Assembly (NCBI RefSeq): GCF_033097365.1
Contig: NZ_AP028461.1
Location: forward strand, 4,588,001-4,652,000
Source: Actinoplanes sichuanensis
GTDB lineage: Bacteria; Actinomycetota; Actinomycetes; Mycobacteriales; Micromonosporaceae
DNA length: 64,000 nt
Reading direction: 5' to 3'
Shown here: in pieces, positions 41,582 to 51,200 of the stretch
Position numbering within the stretch: the stretch's first letter is position 1
How the letters are laid out: each line of letters opens with the position of its first letter
Notes under the pieces: generated by a model
What the model saw: the letters and a program-made list of their open reading frames with translations, nothing else
What the model was told of the DNA's origin: nothing
Database searches by the model: none
Program-made: the position numbers and the translations under genes

Positions 41582-43321
41582 ATGAGGGACACTTCGCACT
41601 CCGACCCGTCGGGGCTGGGTCGGGGACCTTTGACCCGTCGGTTACCTGTGCTGTGGCAGGTGCCCACCGTTCCGCCCGAGGTCCAGCCGTTCGAGGCCGG
41701 CCCGGGGACCACGGCCGGTCGATTCCTGTTGCGTGTGATCCTGTCGGTGCCGCGGGTCTCCGTTCCGGCGGCCCTGGCAGCGATCGTCTGGCAGGTGGGT
41801 GAGGCGGCGGTCCCGGTGGTGACGGGCCTCGCGATCGACCGGGCACTGGCGACCGGGGATGCGGGGCAGCTGGCGCTGTGGCTCGGCGCGCTGGTGGCCG
41901 CGTACGTCGGATTGACGGTGGCGGCGAAGTTCGCCACCCAACTGACCGCGTATGCGATCCAGCTGCTCCAGCACCGCCTCCGGAGCACCCTCTCGACCCG
42001 CGTACTGCATCCGGTCGGCGGCAGTGTTCACGCGCCGGGCGGCGGTGTCGTCTCGATGATGACCAACGACGTCGCCCGTCTGGCGAACGGGGTTCAGCTC
42101 GTGATCATGCCGATCGCGAGGATCACGACCATCGGGTTCATCGCGGTGTCGCTGTTGACGACACATTGGCTTCTCGGGCTTGCGGTGCTGGTGGGGGCGC
42201 CGGCGGCGGTGTGGTTGATGGGCGTGCTCAGCGAGCGGCTGTCCCGCGACACCCGCGAGTACCAAGGACTGTTGGCCACCACCGTCGGACTGGCCACCGA
42301 TGTCGTGACCGGCTATCGAGTGGTCAAGGGGATCCGCGCCGAAACCGAGGCGACCAGAAGGTACCGGCAAGCAAGCCAGGAGACGCTGGCCGGCGCCAAA
42401 CGCAACGCGGGACTGCTGGGCAGGTTCCTGATGGGCGCCGGTGTGGTCACCGGCACCTTCGTCGCAGCGGTGATGGGGCTGGCGGGCTGGTTCGCCGTGG
42501 ACGGACAGTTGAGCATCGGCGAGCTGATCGCCGCGGTCGGCCTCGCTCAGGCGCTACTGCCGCAGATCCAGTCGATCGCGAACGACTCCATCCCCAACCT
42601 CGCCGGAGCCCGCGCCTCGTCGGCACGCATCCTCGACGCGCTGGAGACCGACGTCGCCGTGACGCCCGAGCCGGCCGACGCGGCGCGGCCGGTGGTGTCG
42701 CGGCTACCGGTACTGGAGGTGGCCACGCTCAGCACGACCATCCGGGTGGAACCCGGCGAACTCGTGGGAGTACGCACCGACGACCTGACCGCCGCACGCG
42801 TCGCGGAGGCTCTGCTGGATCCGCGGGGGCCCGGCGACGAGGTCACGGTACGGCTGGACGGGATCGCCGCGCGGGAGTTGACCGCACACGATTACCGCTC
42901 CCGGGTCACGTTCACGCCGCACCGGGTCATGCTGTTCAGCGGGACGATCCGCGACAACCTCACCGCCACCGCGGCCACACCCGAGCTGGTGACGGCTGCG
43001 GTGCGAGCCGCGGCATGCGACGATTTCGCCGCCGATCTCGACCTCCCGGTCGGCGAGGACGGCAACCGCTTCTCCGGCGGCCAACTCCAGCGTCTAGCGC
43101 TCGCCCGCGCTCTGGCCTGCGACGCGCCGGTACTCGTGCTGCACGACCCGACCACGGCGGTCGACCCGGTCACCGAACACACGATCGCGGAGCGGCTACG
43201 CGAGGTCCGCGCCGGCCGATCGACCCTGCTGATCACCTCGTCTCCCGCGTTGCTCGGCAGCTGCGACCGCGTCGTCGACCTGCTCGAGGACGCACCGACA
43301 CCCACAAGGACGACGCTGTGA
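41582..43321 (+). CDS. ABC exporter half-transporter with degenerate Walker motifs
   Basis: A 579-residue protein with ATG after GGAGACGG. The N-terminal membrane domain (about 50-330, six hydrophobic segments) is followed by a nucleotide-binding domain. Where Walker A should lie (near residue 390) the sequence is ELVGVRTDDLTAARV, with no GxxGxGKS/T. Walker B reads VLVLHDPTTAVD without the catalytic Glu. The ABC signature FSGGQLQR (near 498) is intact. It therefore contributes only the signature to a composite ATP site with the next protein. Its place between NRPS1 and other siderophore genes suggests export of the siderophore, or IrtAB-like import. Confidence 0.88.
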   Translation: MRDTSHSDPSGLGRGPLTRRLPVLWQVPTVPPEVQPFEAGPGTTAGRFLLRVILSVPRVSVPAALAAIVWQVGEAAVPVVTGLAIDRALATGDAGQLALWLGALVAAYVGLTVAAKFATQLTAYAIQLLQHRLRSTLSTRVLHPVGGSVHAPGGGVVSMMTNDVARLANGVQLVIMPIARITTIGFIAVSLLTTHWLLGLAVLVGAPAAVWLMGVLSERLSRDTREYQGLLATTVGLATDVVTGYRVVKGIRAETEATRRYRQASQETLAGAKRNAGLLGRFLMGAGVVTGTFVAAVMGLAGWFAVDGQLSIGELIAAVGLAQALLPQIQSIANDSIPNLAGARASSARILDALETDVAVTPEPADAARPVVSRLPVLEVATLSTTIRVEPGELVGVRTDDLTAARVAEALLDPRGPGDEVTVRLDGIAARELTAHDYRSRVTFTPHRVMLFSGTIRDNLTATAATPELVTAAVRAAACDDFAADLDLPVGEDGNRFSGGQLQRLALARALACDAPVLVLHDPTTAVDPVTEHTIAERLREVRAGRSTLLITSSPALLGSCDRVVDLLEDAPTPTRTTL

Positions 43322-45081
43322 GCGCGACATCCACGGCCAACGAGCACGCGCTGCCGATCGCGAGCGGCAGGGAGACGGCCAAGCAGGTGTGGCGGCTCAG
43401 CCGCGGGCATCGGCTCCGGCTCGCCACGGTCGCAGTGCTGGGGCTCGTCAGCACCGGCATCAACGTGATCCCACCCGTGATCATCGGGTTCCTCGTCGAC
43501 CAGGTACGGGCCGGCACCGCCGACCTCGGCACCGTACTGACGGTCACGGCCCTCATGGTGCTCTCGGCGGTTCTCGGTGCGGCCGGCACCGCGGTGACGA
43601 TCGTGCTCGCCACCCGCATCTACCACACCATCCTCGCCGGACTGCGCGAACAGCTCGTGAGCCGCGCCATGACACTCCCCCAGCACCTCGTCGAACGCGC
43701 CGGGACCGGGGACCTGATCTCTCGGACCAGCGACGACGTCACCGCCGTGGTCGATGCCGCGCCCGCGGTGATCCCCGCGGTCACCGTCACCGCGTTCACC
43801 ATCGTCGTATCGCTGGGCGGGCTCGCGGCGCTGCAATGGCAGTACGCCGCAGCGTTCGTCGTCGTACTGCCCGTCTATGTCCTCGTCATGCGCTGGTACC
43901 TCCGCATCGGCCCGCGGGTGTACGGCGCCGAACGCGCGGCGATGAGCGCCCGGGCGCAGCAGATCCTCGAATCCCAGCGCGGCTACGCCACCGTACTCGG
44001 GCTCGGGCTCACCGATCAGCGGCACCACAGCGTGATGACCGCCTCCTGGGGCGTCGCGGTGTGGACGCTTCGCGCGCGCATCGTGCAGGCCATGCTCAGC
44101 ATCCGCCTGAACCTCGGTGAATGTCTGAGCCTGGCCACCGTCCTCGCCGTCGGCTTCTTCCTGATCAAGGCGGACGCGTCCACCGTCGGCGGCGCCACCG
44201 CCGCGACGCTGCTCGTCCTGCGCCTGCTCGGACCGATCAACGAGCTGGTGTTCGTCGTCGACGACCTCCAGTCGGCTCTGGCATCGCTCAGCCGCATGAT
44301 CGGGGTGGCCACCATCGCGGAGGGGCCGGGCGAACCGACCGCGACAGTGGACACCGACATCGCCGTGCGGCTGCAGGACGTCGCATTCGCCTACGGCGAC
44401 GGTCCCCGCGTCTTCGACAACCTCACCCTCGACATCCCCGTCGGTCAGCGTATCGCCGTGGTCGGCGCCTCCGGGGCCGGAAAGACGACGCTCGCCGCCG
44501 TCATCGCCGGCATCCACCTACCCGACGCCGGGACGGTGGCCCGGCCCGGCCGCACGACGTTGATCACCCAGGAGACGCACGTGTTCGCCGGCACCCTGCG
44601 CAGCAATCTCACGCTCGCCGCCCCGGACGCCGCCGACCACGACATCCACGCCGCGCTGGAGGCCACCGGGGCGGCCGGGCTCCTCGATCTGCTGCCGGAC
44701 GGTCTCGACACGATGATCGGCACCGGCGGATACCCGCTCACCGATGCACAGGCTCAACAGCTCGCCCTCGCCCGGCTCCTGCTCGCCGACCCGGAACTGG
44801 CGATCCTCGACGAGGCGACCGCCGAGGCGGGCTCCACCCACGCCGGGTTGCTGGACCGCGCCGCCGAGGCGACGTTGCGGGGGCGCACCGGGTTGGTGAT
44901 CGCGCATCGTCTCTCCCAAGCCGCGACCTGTGACCGGATCGTCGTCATGGAGCACGGCCGGATCATCGAGACCGGAACACACGACGAGCTGGTCGCCGCC
45001 GGTGGCGTGTACGGCGGGCTGTGGAGCGCCTGGAAGGCCGGACGCAGCATCAACAACAAAGTAGAAAGGACTGGCTCATGA
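43318..45081 (+). CDS. ABC exporter half-transporter with intact Walker motifs but altered signature
   Basis: A 587-residue membrane-plus-ATPase protein from a GTG overlapping the previous stop (GTGA). Walker A GASGAGKTT (near residue 382) and Walker B LAILDEAT (near 494) are intact, and the switch His lies in IAHRLS. The ABC signature is replaced by LTDAQAQQL. It complements the preceding subunit: one complete ATP site can form from its Walker motifs and the partner's signature. Both subunits are expected to pair as an obligate heterodimer. Confidence 0.9.
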   Translation: MSATSTANEHALPIASGRETAKQVWRLSRGHRLRLATVAVLGLVSTGINVIPPVIIGFLVDQVRAGTADLGTVLTVTALMVLSAVLGAAGTAVTIVLATRIYHTILAGLREQLVSRAMTLPQHLVERAGTGDLISRTSDDVTAVVDAAPAVIPAVTVTAFTIVVSLGGLAALQWQYAAAFVVVLPVYVLVMRWYLRIGPRVYGAERAAMSARAQQILESQRGYATVLGLGLTDQRHHSVMTASWGVAVWTLRARIVQAMLSIRLNLGECLSLATVLAVGFFLIKADASTVGGATAATLLVLRLLGPINELVFVVDDLQSALASLSRMIGVATIAEGPGEPTATVDTDIAVRLQDVAFAYGDGPRVFDNLTLDIPVGQRIAVVGASGAGKTTLAAVIAGIHLPDAGTVARPGRTTLITQETHVFAGTLRSNLTLAAPDAADHDIHAALEATGAAGLLDLLPDGLDTMIGTGGYPLTDAQAQQLALARLLLADPELAILDEATAEAGSTHAGLLDRAAEATLRGRTGLVIAHRLSQAATCDRIVVMEHGRIIETGTHDELVAAGGVYGGLWSAWKAGRSINNKVERTGS

Positions 45082-45935
45082 CGGGAAACGTTGTCGGCAC
45101 GCCGGACAACACCGCGGTACGGACCGCTCTGTGGCGCGCCCTGCACACCTTGGTCGACGAGCCGCCGCACGTCCTCGAGGACGTGCTGGGTGCCCGGCTG
45201 GCACAGGACGACGACGGATGGCGTGAGCGCGGAGACATGGTCCCCGGCGACTCACGAGGAAAGCGCGCCACGATCGTCGGACGGGCACGTTTGACCGAGG
45301 AGCTGGTGGCCCAGGCCGCGAGCCGCGGCGTGGATCAGTATGTGATCCTCGGCGCGGGCCTGGACACGTACGCCCAACGTCATCCCGATGCGGGCTCGAC
45401 CATGACCGTCTTCGAGATCGACCAGCCGGAGACCCAGGGGTGGAAACGGAACCGGCTGATCGAACTCGGATATGACATTCCGGATTGGCTGCGCCTGGTT
45501 CCGGTCGACTTCGAAGCGAATGACGACTGGTGGGATCGGCTGCAGGCGGCGGGATTCGATACCGCACGCCCCGCCGTGGTGTCCTGGCTGGGGGTCACCA
45601 TGTATCTGACCGAACAGGCCACGGCGGCGACCCTCAAGCGGGTGGCGAGTCTGCCGTCCGGCTCGTCACTGATCCTCACGTTCTTCCGCCACCTCGAAGA
45701 TCTCGCACCCGAGGACGTGCAGATCCGGCGAGCCTCCCGGGAGGGTGCCCGGCGGGCCGGTACGCCGTTCATCGGCTTCTACACTCCCGGCCAGATCATC
45801 GAGCTGGCGCGACAGGCGGGTTTCGCCGATGCCGAGTACGTCTCGGCAGCCGACCTGACCGAACGCTACTTCGCGGGCCGGGCCGACGGCCTGCGACCGT
45901 ACAGCGGCGAGGAAGTCCTGATCGCCACCGTCTGA
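45078..45935 (+). CDS. SAM-dependent methyltransferase of the PPM1/LCMT-like (TIGR00027) family
   Basis: A 285-residue protein whose ATG overlaps the ABC stop; GAAAGGA precedes it. The SAM site VILGAGLDTYAQR and the following VFEIDQPETQGWKRNRL are the family hallmarks, and SWLGVTMYLTEQA is conserved. Relatives O-methylate carboxylates or hydroxyls in secondary metabolites, and many have no known role. In this operon it may methylate the siderophore or an intermediate. The substrate cannot be read from sequence. Confidence 0.85.
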   Translation: MTGNVVGTPDNTAVRTALWRALHTLVDEPPHVLEDVLGARLAQDDDGWRERGDMVPGDSRGKRATIVGRARLTEELVAQAASRGVDQYVILGAGLDTYAQRHPDAGSTMTVFEIDQPETQGWKRNRLIELGYDIPDWLRLVPVDFEANDDWWDRLQAAGFDTARPAVVSWLGVTMYLTEQATAATLKRVASLPSGSSLILTFFRHLEDLAPEDVQIRRASREGARRAGTPFIGFYTPGQIIELARQAGFADAEYVSAADLTERYFAGRADGLRPYSGEEVLIATV

Positions 45936-45992
45936 CACGGCAGGCCGGAAATGTCAACAAAAAGTCACGCAAGCACTGAACGAGGAGTCCTG

Positions 45993-46244
45993 ATGAGTCT
46001 GAGCACCGAACAGTTGATCGCCGATGTCGCCGACGTGTTGTTCCTCGAACCCACCGAAATCGACTACGAGTTGAGCCTCCGCGACCAGGGGATGGACTCG
46101 GTGCGTCTGATGGACCTGGTGGAGCGGTGGCGCACCGCGGGAGTGGACCGGATCGACTTCATCACCCTGGCCGAGGACTCGAGGCTGGGTCACTGGATCG
46201 AGGTCATCGAGAAGCTCCAGGCCGGTGACGAAGTAGCTTCCTGA
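45993..46244 (+). CDS. free-standing aryl carrier protein
   Basis: An 83-residue carrier with ATG after GAGGAG. LRDQGMDSVRLMDLVERWR (Ser36 for phosphopantetheine) and DRIDFITLAEDSRLGHWIEVI match the aryl carrier domain at the C-terminus of EntB/DhbB/VibB. There is no isochorismatase domain. It would be loaded by the aryl-AMP ligase at 28999 and offer the aryl cap to the first condensation domain of an NRPS. It ends the operon with the ABC exporter and methyltransferase. Confidence 0.9.
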   Translation: MSLSTEQLIADVADVLFLEPTEIDYELSLRDQGMDSVRLMDLVERWRTAGVDRIDFITLAEDSRLGHWIEVIEKLQAGDEVAS

Positions 46245-46250
46245 TCCTGT

Positions 46251-46300
46251 GGTGGGCGGCCGCCGGGTTCGTCGTGGACGACCCGGCCGGACTGCCCACC
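46251..46300. terminator. imperfect hairpin between the carrier protein and SIP-fusion genes
   Basis: Outer arms ggtgggc/gcccacc enclose inner arms ccgggttcgtc/gacgacccgg (one bulged T) in the 73-bp gap between convergent genes. It probably acts in both directions. Confidence 0.7.
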
Positions 46301-46317
46301 AGGCCGGCGGCCTCAGA

Positions 46318-48168
46318 TCACGGTGCGAGCACTCGCAACGTGTTACCCCACCCCACGAGCGACGTCTGGATCACTGTCAATCCGGCGCCGGTGATGACCG
46401 CCTCGAGTTCGTCCTCGGTGCGGTATCCCGATCCGTGGAGCGTCAACTGCAGGATGTCACGCTCGGCGTCATGCTCGTCCAGCTCGTCGGGATCGAAGGT
46501 GTCCTCCACCACCAGCAGCCGGCCGCCGGGGCTCAGACTCGCGGCGGCCCGCTGAAGAATGAGCCTCGCCTCCGCGTCGCGATACTGCCCGAGCGTATCG
46601 ATGATGAGTACGGCGTCCGCGGGTTCGGTCTTCTCGAACACCGACTGCTCGGCGATGCGAATCCGGTCGCGTCGCGTCGCCTCCGCGATGCTGGTCGTGA
46701 TGTCTCGGCGGAACCAGTCGGCTGCGGTGGGCAGCGCCACGATGGTCACCGTCGCCTCCGGATGCCCCGCGGTGAGGTAGTCGGCGTACACCGCTGCACC
46801 GGCCGCGTGGACGACTACCGTGCCGACACCGTCGAGTACCGGAGACTTCGCGAGCGGCTCGGCGAGCACCTGCACGAACCGGGATTTGTTCTCCAGCCGT
46901 TTGTGCTCGAAGGTCACATCGGTGCGGAGGGCATCCCAGTCCTTGCCGGTCACCGACTCCAGCACCGGCTGGTCGTTGCGGACCGCCGCTTCAAGACCGT
47001 AGAAGGCCTGCGACATGCGAGACTCGACCCCACCGGAAGTCAGGTGATCGAGTACGGACTCGCTGGTCAGGAACTCGCCGGTCTCACTGAGCCGGTATTC
47101 GTCGCCCTTCTTCTCCAGGATTTCGATCGCCTGCAGGTACCGCAGGAATTTCGCCAGGGAGCGTTCGTTCGCGCCGGTGTGCTGTGCGAGCGCGGGCACG
47201 GTGCGCACTCCACGACTGATGCAGTCGGCGATGCCGAGGTTCGCGGCCGCCCGAATCGCCAGCGGCGGCAGCAGCTCGGACATCTCATGGAACTTCTCGA
47301 AGGCCTCGTCGTTGCGCTCCGGGTCCGGTATGGCGGGGTCTTCGTCCAACGCCACGACCTCGGCGCGCCGCCAGTAGCCGGTGAAGTCGATGTCGGCCTT
47401 GTCGACACCGCGCTCCTCGATGAGGTACCGCCGCAGGTCGCGTACCACCGACTGTTCCCCGGCGAGCCAGGCGAACATCGAGCCCTCTCGCCGCCCGGCC
47501 TCGCGTACCGCCTGCAGCAGCAGCGGCTGGGTGCCCGCTGCCGCTCCGTTGCGCACGATCCAGGTCACCTCGACACCGGGACGCGCGGGGAGATCGGTTC
47601 GGTGTGCCTGCTCGGCCACCTCGATGTAGACCTCGGCCGGTGTCTCGTCGGGCAGTTCCTCGAGCAACCGGCCGATCGCCGGGATGGCCGTGTCGTCACC
47701 GACGACGAGGAACCAGTCGTAGCCCTCGGGCCGACCACTGGAGACCGACGGTCCCCCGACGTGGAGCCGATCGCCGGGTCTCGCCCGGTACGCCCACGTC
47801 GTCGCGACACCCACACCGTGCTTCACGAAGTCGATGTCGAGCTCGCGAGCCTGCGCGTCGTAGCGCCGTACCGTGTAGACCCGCCACAACGCGGGCGGGT
47901 CGGCCGGCCACCGGAACTTGCCGTCCTTGTAGACCGGGAGCACCGGCTCGCTCTCACCGGGGTACGGGAAGATCAAGCGGACGCTGTCGTCGAACCCGCT
48001 GCTGGCGAACTCGGGGAAGGTCGTGCCGTCGCTTCCCACGAACGATCCCAGCTGATCACCGGTCAGGGTCACACGCCGCATCCCGGCAGTGACATCGACG
48101 ACCCGCGCCACCTCCAGCTCTCGCAGGGCGATGGTGTGTACGGCGGTGGGGCGGGCACGACGCGGCAA
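46318..48168 (-). CDS. siderophore-interacting protein fused to a methyltransferase-like domain, copy 1
   Basis: A 616-residue protein. TTG start after GAGGAG; it opens with Arg-rich MPRRARPTAVHTIALREL. Residues 1-275 are a SIP-type FAD reductase: GMRRVTLTG, the FAD motif RVYTVRRYD, DFVKHGVGVATTWAYRARPGD and AWLAGEQSVVRDLRRYL. SIPs release iron from ferric siderophores in the cytoplasm. Residues 285-616 resemble the dimerisation helices and Rossmann domain of O-methyltransferases, but the glycine-rich SAM loop reads VVVHAAGAAVYAD and the catalytic His segment is IDTLGQYRD. The second domain is therefore probably not a methyltransferase. A second copy lies at 61129. Confidence 0.88.
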   Translation of the reverse strand: MPRRARPTAVHTIALRELEVARVVDVTAGMRRVTLTGDQLGSFVGSDGTTFPEFASSGFDDSVRLIFPYPGESEPVLPVYKDGKFRWPADPPALWRVYTVRRYDAQARELDIDFVKHGVGVATTWAYRARPGDRLHVGGPSVSSGRPEGYDWFLVVGDDTAIPAIGRLLEELPDETPAEVYIEVAEQAHRTDLPARPGVEVTWIVRNGAAAGTQPLLLQAVREAGRREGSMFAWLAGEQSVVRDLRRYLIEERGVDKADIDFTGYWRRAEVVALDEDPAIPDPERNDEAFEKFHEMSELLPPLAIRAAANLGIADCISRGVRTVPALAQHTGANERSLAKFLRYLQAIEILEKKGDEYRLSETGEFLTSESVLDHLTSGGVESRMSQAFYGLEAAVRNDQPVLESVTGKDWDALRTDVTFEHKRLENKSRFVQVLAEPLAKSPVLDGVGTVVVHAAGAAVYADYLTAGHPEATVTIVALPTAADWFRRDITTSIAEATRRDRIRIAEQSVFEKTEPADAVLIIDTLGQYRDAEARLILQRAAASLSPGGRLLVVEDTFDPDELDEHDAERDILQLTLHGSGYRTEDELEAVITGAGLTVIQTSLVGWGNTLRVLAP

Positions 48169-48232
48169 GGTGACTCCTCATCGAGCAGGTGGCGTACCGA
48201 AACAGGGTCTGCCAGAAGTCAGACATCAAACC

Positions 48233-48251
48233 TTAGCATTGCCTAACCTAA
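48233..48251. promoter_or_regulatory. iron box upstream of SIP fusion copy 1, overlapping the end of NRPS2
   Basis: TTAGCATTGCCTAACCTAA matches the DtxR consensus at 16 of 19 positions. It lies 65 bp ahead of the SIP start and covers the NRPS2 stop codon region (48248-48250). Confidence 0.78.
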
Positions 48252-51200
48252 GGCTTGACCGTACGGAGTCGGTCGGCCAGAGCCGCCCGGAGATCGGCAG
48301 CCACCTTCTCCGCGAAGCCGAGGAACGTGATCGCCGTCGTGTCCGGTGCGAGGTGATACCGGATGACCGCGCGATACAACTGCTCGGTGCCCTCCGGGAC
48401 CGGCACCCCGCCGTCCGGCCCGTAGACCCGCGTGAGGATCACCGCGGGCGAGGAGGCACGCCGCAACGCTCGGCGCCCGGCCTTGTTGTGGTGACGCAGC
48501 AGCGCCAGCTCGGCGGTTCTGGTCGGCTCGGCCTCGTCGAGAGCGACGGTGGCGGCCGCGGTGAACGCACCGACCGGCATCGTGTCGCCATCGACGGTCA
48601 GCGGGACCTCTTCGTCGACCACACCGCCGATCAGGGCGGCGATTCCCGTTGACCGCAGCGCGTCGCGGATGGCTTCGCTGACGACGTCTTCGGTGAGCAG
48701 GCCGTCCCAGCGGAGGGTGGAGACGGTGCCGGAGGCGAAGGTGGGTTCGTCGATCGTCTGGGCTCGGGCGAGAAGGCCCTTCCAGCCGTCGAGGCCGTCC
48801 GTGGCAACCGCGTCGCCGGCTGCTTCGACGGCTTCGAGCGCGGGGACGAGCGCCGGCGGGCGGGACGTTTCGGCTACTCCGGACACTGCCTGCTGAAGCG
48901 TCTCCGCCAGACGGTGGAGCGAGGCTCGGTCGACGATCGCCGCGTGGACGGCGAGCACGGCCACCGTGTGCTCGGGGCTGTGTGCGTAGGCGAGGGCGGC
49001 CGGGCGGCCGGTCGAGATGTCGATGAGGTCGACGGCGGCCGACCTGATCGCGTCGACGTTCGTCCCCGCGGTCGACTCCACGATCGGGGGCTGGATCGTC
49101 TCCGGAGGCAGCAGGTAGGTGAACCAGAGCCGCCGGCCGGTGGCGTCGACCGACAGACGAAGCGCGTCGGTGTCGGCGACCAGTGAGCGGAAAGACGAGA
49201 CGACCGAGGCACTCGTCGTCTGCGCGGGCAGGTTGATGAGTTCGGTGAAGACGTACCCCTCGGGCGCGGCCTCCGCCTCGCGCAAGCGCTCGAGGGCCGC
49301 GGAGGTCGGCACGAGAACCGGCTCGGCCGCGACGGCATCGTGGGTGGCCGGTGCGACCAGCGCAGCGAGGGCACCGATGGTCCGCTGCACGAACACCTCG
49401 GACAGTTTGAACGTCAGACCGCGCTCACGCGCGTAGGCGACGAGTCCTGCCGCGGAGATGCTGTCGCCACCCAGCTGGAAGAAGTCGTTGTCCACGCCGA
49501 GATCGATGTCGTCGCCGAGGTGCAGCACGTTGCGGAAGATGCCCGCGACGGTGATCTCGGTGTCGGTCTCCGGCGGCCGGCCGTAGGCCGCACCCGCGGT
49601 CAGGTCCGGCTGCGGTAGCGCGCGGCGATCCAGCTTCCCGTTCGCGGTGACCGGGAATTCGTCCAGTCGTACGAACGTCGTGGGCACCATGTAGTCCGGC
49701 AGCGACCGTGCGAGATGCTCGCGCAGCGCGTCGAACAGCGCCGGATCCTCGGCCGTCGTGGTCACGTAGGCCGCGAGGTACTTCCCACCGGCCGGATTGT
49801 CCAAGGCGAGGACCGCGGCACCCGACACGTCGGGATGCTGTTCGAGGACGGCACGGATCTCGTCGAGTTCGATCCGGAACCCGCGGATCTTCACCTGGTC
49901 ATCACTACGACCGAGGTATTCCAACCGTCCCTGCGGGTTCCATCGCACCACGTCGCCGGTGCGATACAACCGGGCACCGTCACCGCTGAACGGGTCGGCC
50001 ACGAACCGGCCGGCGGTCAGACCCGGCCGCGCGACATAGCCGTCCGCGAGTTGCACCCCACCCAGGTAGAGCTCACCCGCCACCCCGACCGGCACCGGAC
50101 GCAACCACGCATCGAGAACACGCGTTGTCGTGTTCGCCACCGGAAACCCGATCGGCACGCCGACCGCATCGACGAGCTCGGCCTGAATCACCGGGTGAGC
50201 GGTCACGTCCACGGCCGCCTCCGTCGGCCCGTAGAGGTTGTGCAATTCCGCGTTCGTGAACAGCGCGACGGCACCGGCCGCGGGCGACACGGCCAATGCC
50301 TCGCCGGAGCAGAACACTCGCCGTACCGAATCCACCGACGTCCGGTCCGGGGCCGCGGTGAGGAAGGCCTGGAGCATCGACGGTACGAAGTGGGTGACCG
50401 TCACCGCGCGACGATCGATCACTTCGAGTAGATATTGCGGATCCTTGTGTCCGTCCTCCTGCGCCACGATCACCACCGCGCCGGTGACCAGCGGTAGGAA
50501 GAACTCCCACACCGACACGTCGAACGTGAACGGGGTCTTCAACAGCACCCGATCCTGCGCACCGATCTGGTAGAGATCACGCATCCACCACAGTCGGTTG
50601 ACGATCGCCTGGTGGGTGACCTGCACGCCTTTGGGACGTCCGGTGGTACCGGACGTGAAGATCACGTATGCGGCATCTGCCGGGAGCAGTGGACGCGAGA
50701 CCCGCGGCGGGTCGATCACGCCGGCGTCGAGGTGGTGCCGCACTGATTCGTCGTCGATGCACAGGATGCGTACCGGATGTTCGGTGAGCACCTGATGATG
50801 GACACCGGCGGTGTGCCGGTCGGCGATCACCACACGTGGTTCGGCGTCGGCAAGGATGTGCTTGACGCGTTCGGCGGGGTAGTCGGTGGCGATCGGCACA
50901 TACGCCGCCCCGGCGCGGATCACCCCGGCCAACGCGACCACCAGATCGGCCGAGCGCGGCATGGCGACCGCGACCCGGTCCCCGACCCGCACGCCCTGCT
51001 CGACGAGCAGGTGGGCGAGAGCGTTGACCCGCGCATCGAAGTCGCCATAGGAGAGTTCAATGCCGTCATCAGCGATGACGGCGACCGCGTCCGGGCTCGC
51101 CGCGACCTGCCGACGCACCCACGCGTCGAGCGTCACTGCGGGAACATCGAGGGTCTCACCACACGACCACGCCTCGAGTCGCCGCGACTCCGGTGCGGGC

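Noticed and set aside
46318..47310. An active O-methyltransferase within the SIP fusions
   Set aside because: The glycine-rich SAM motif and the catalytic His region are replaced in both copies.
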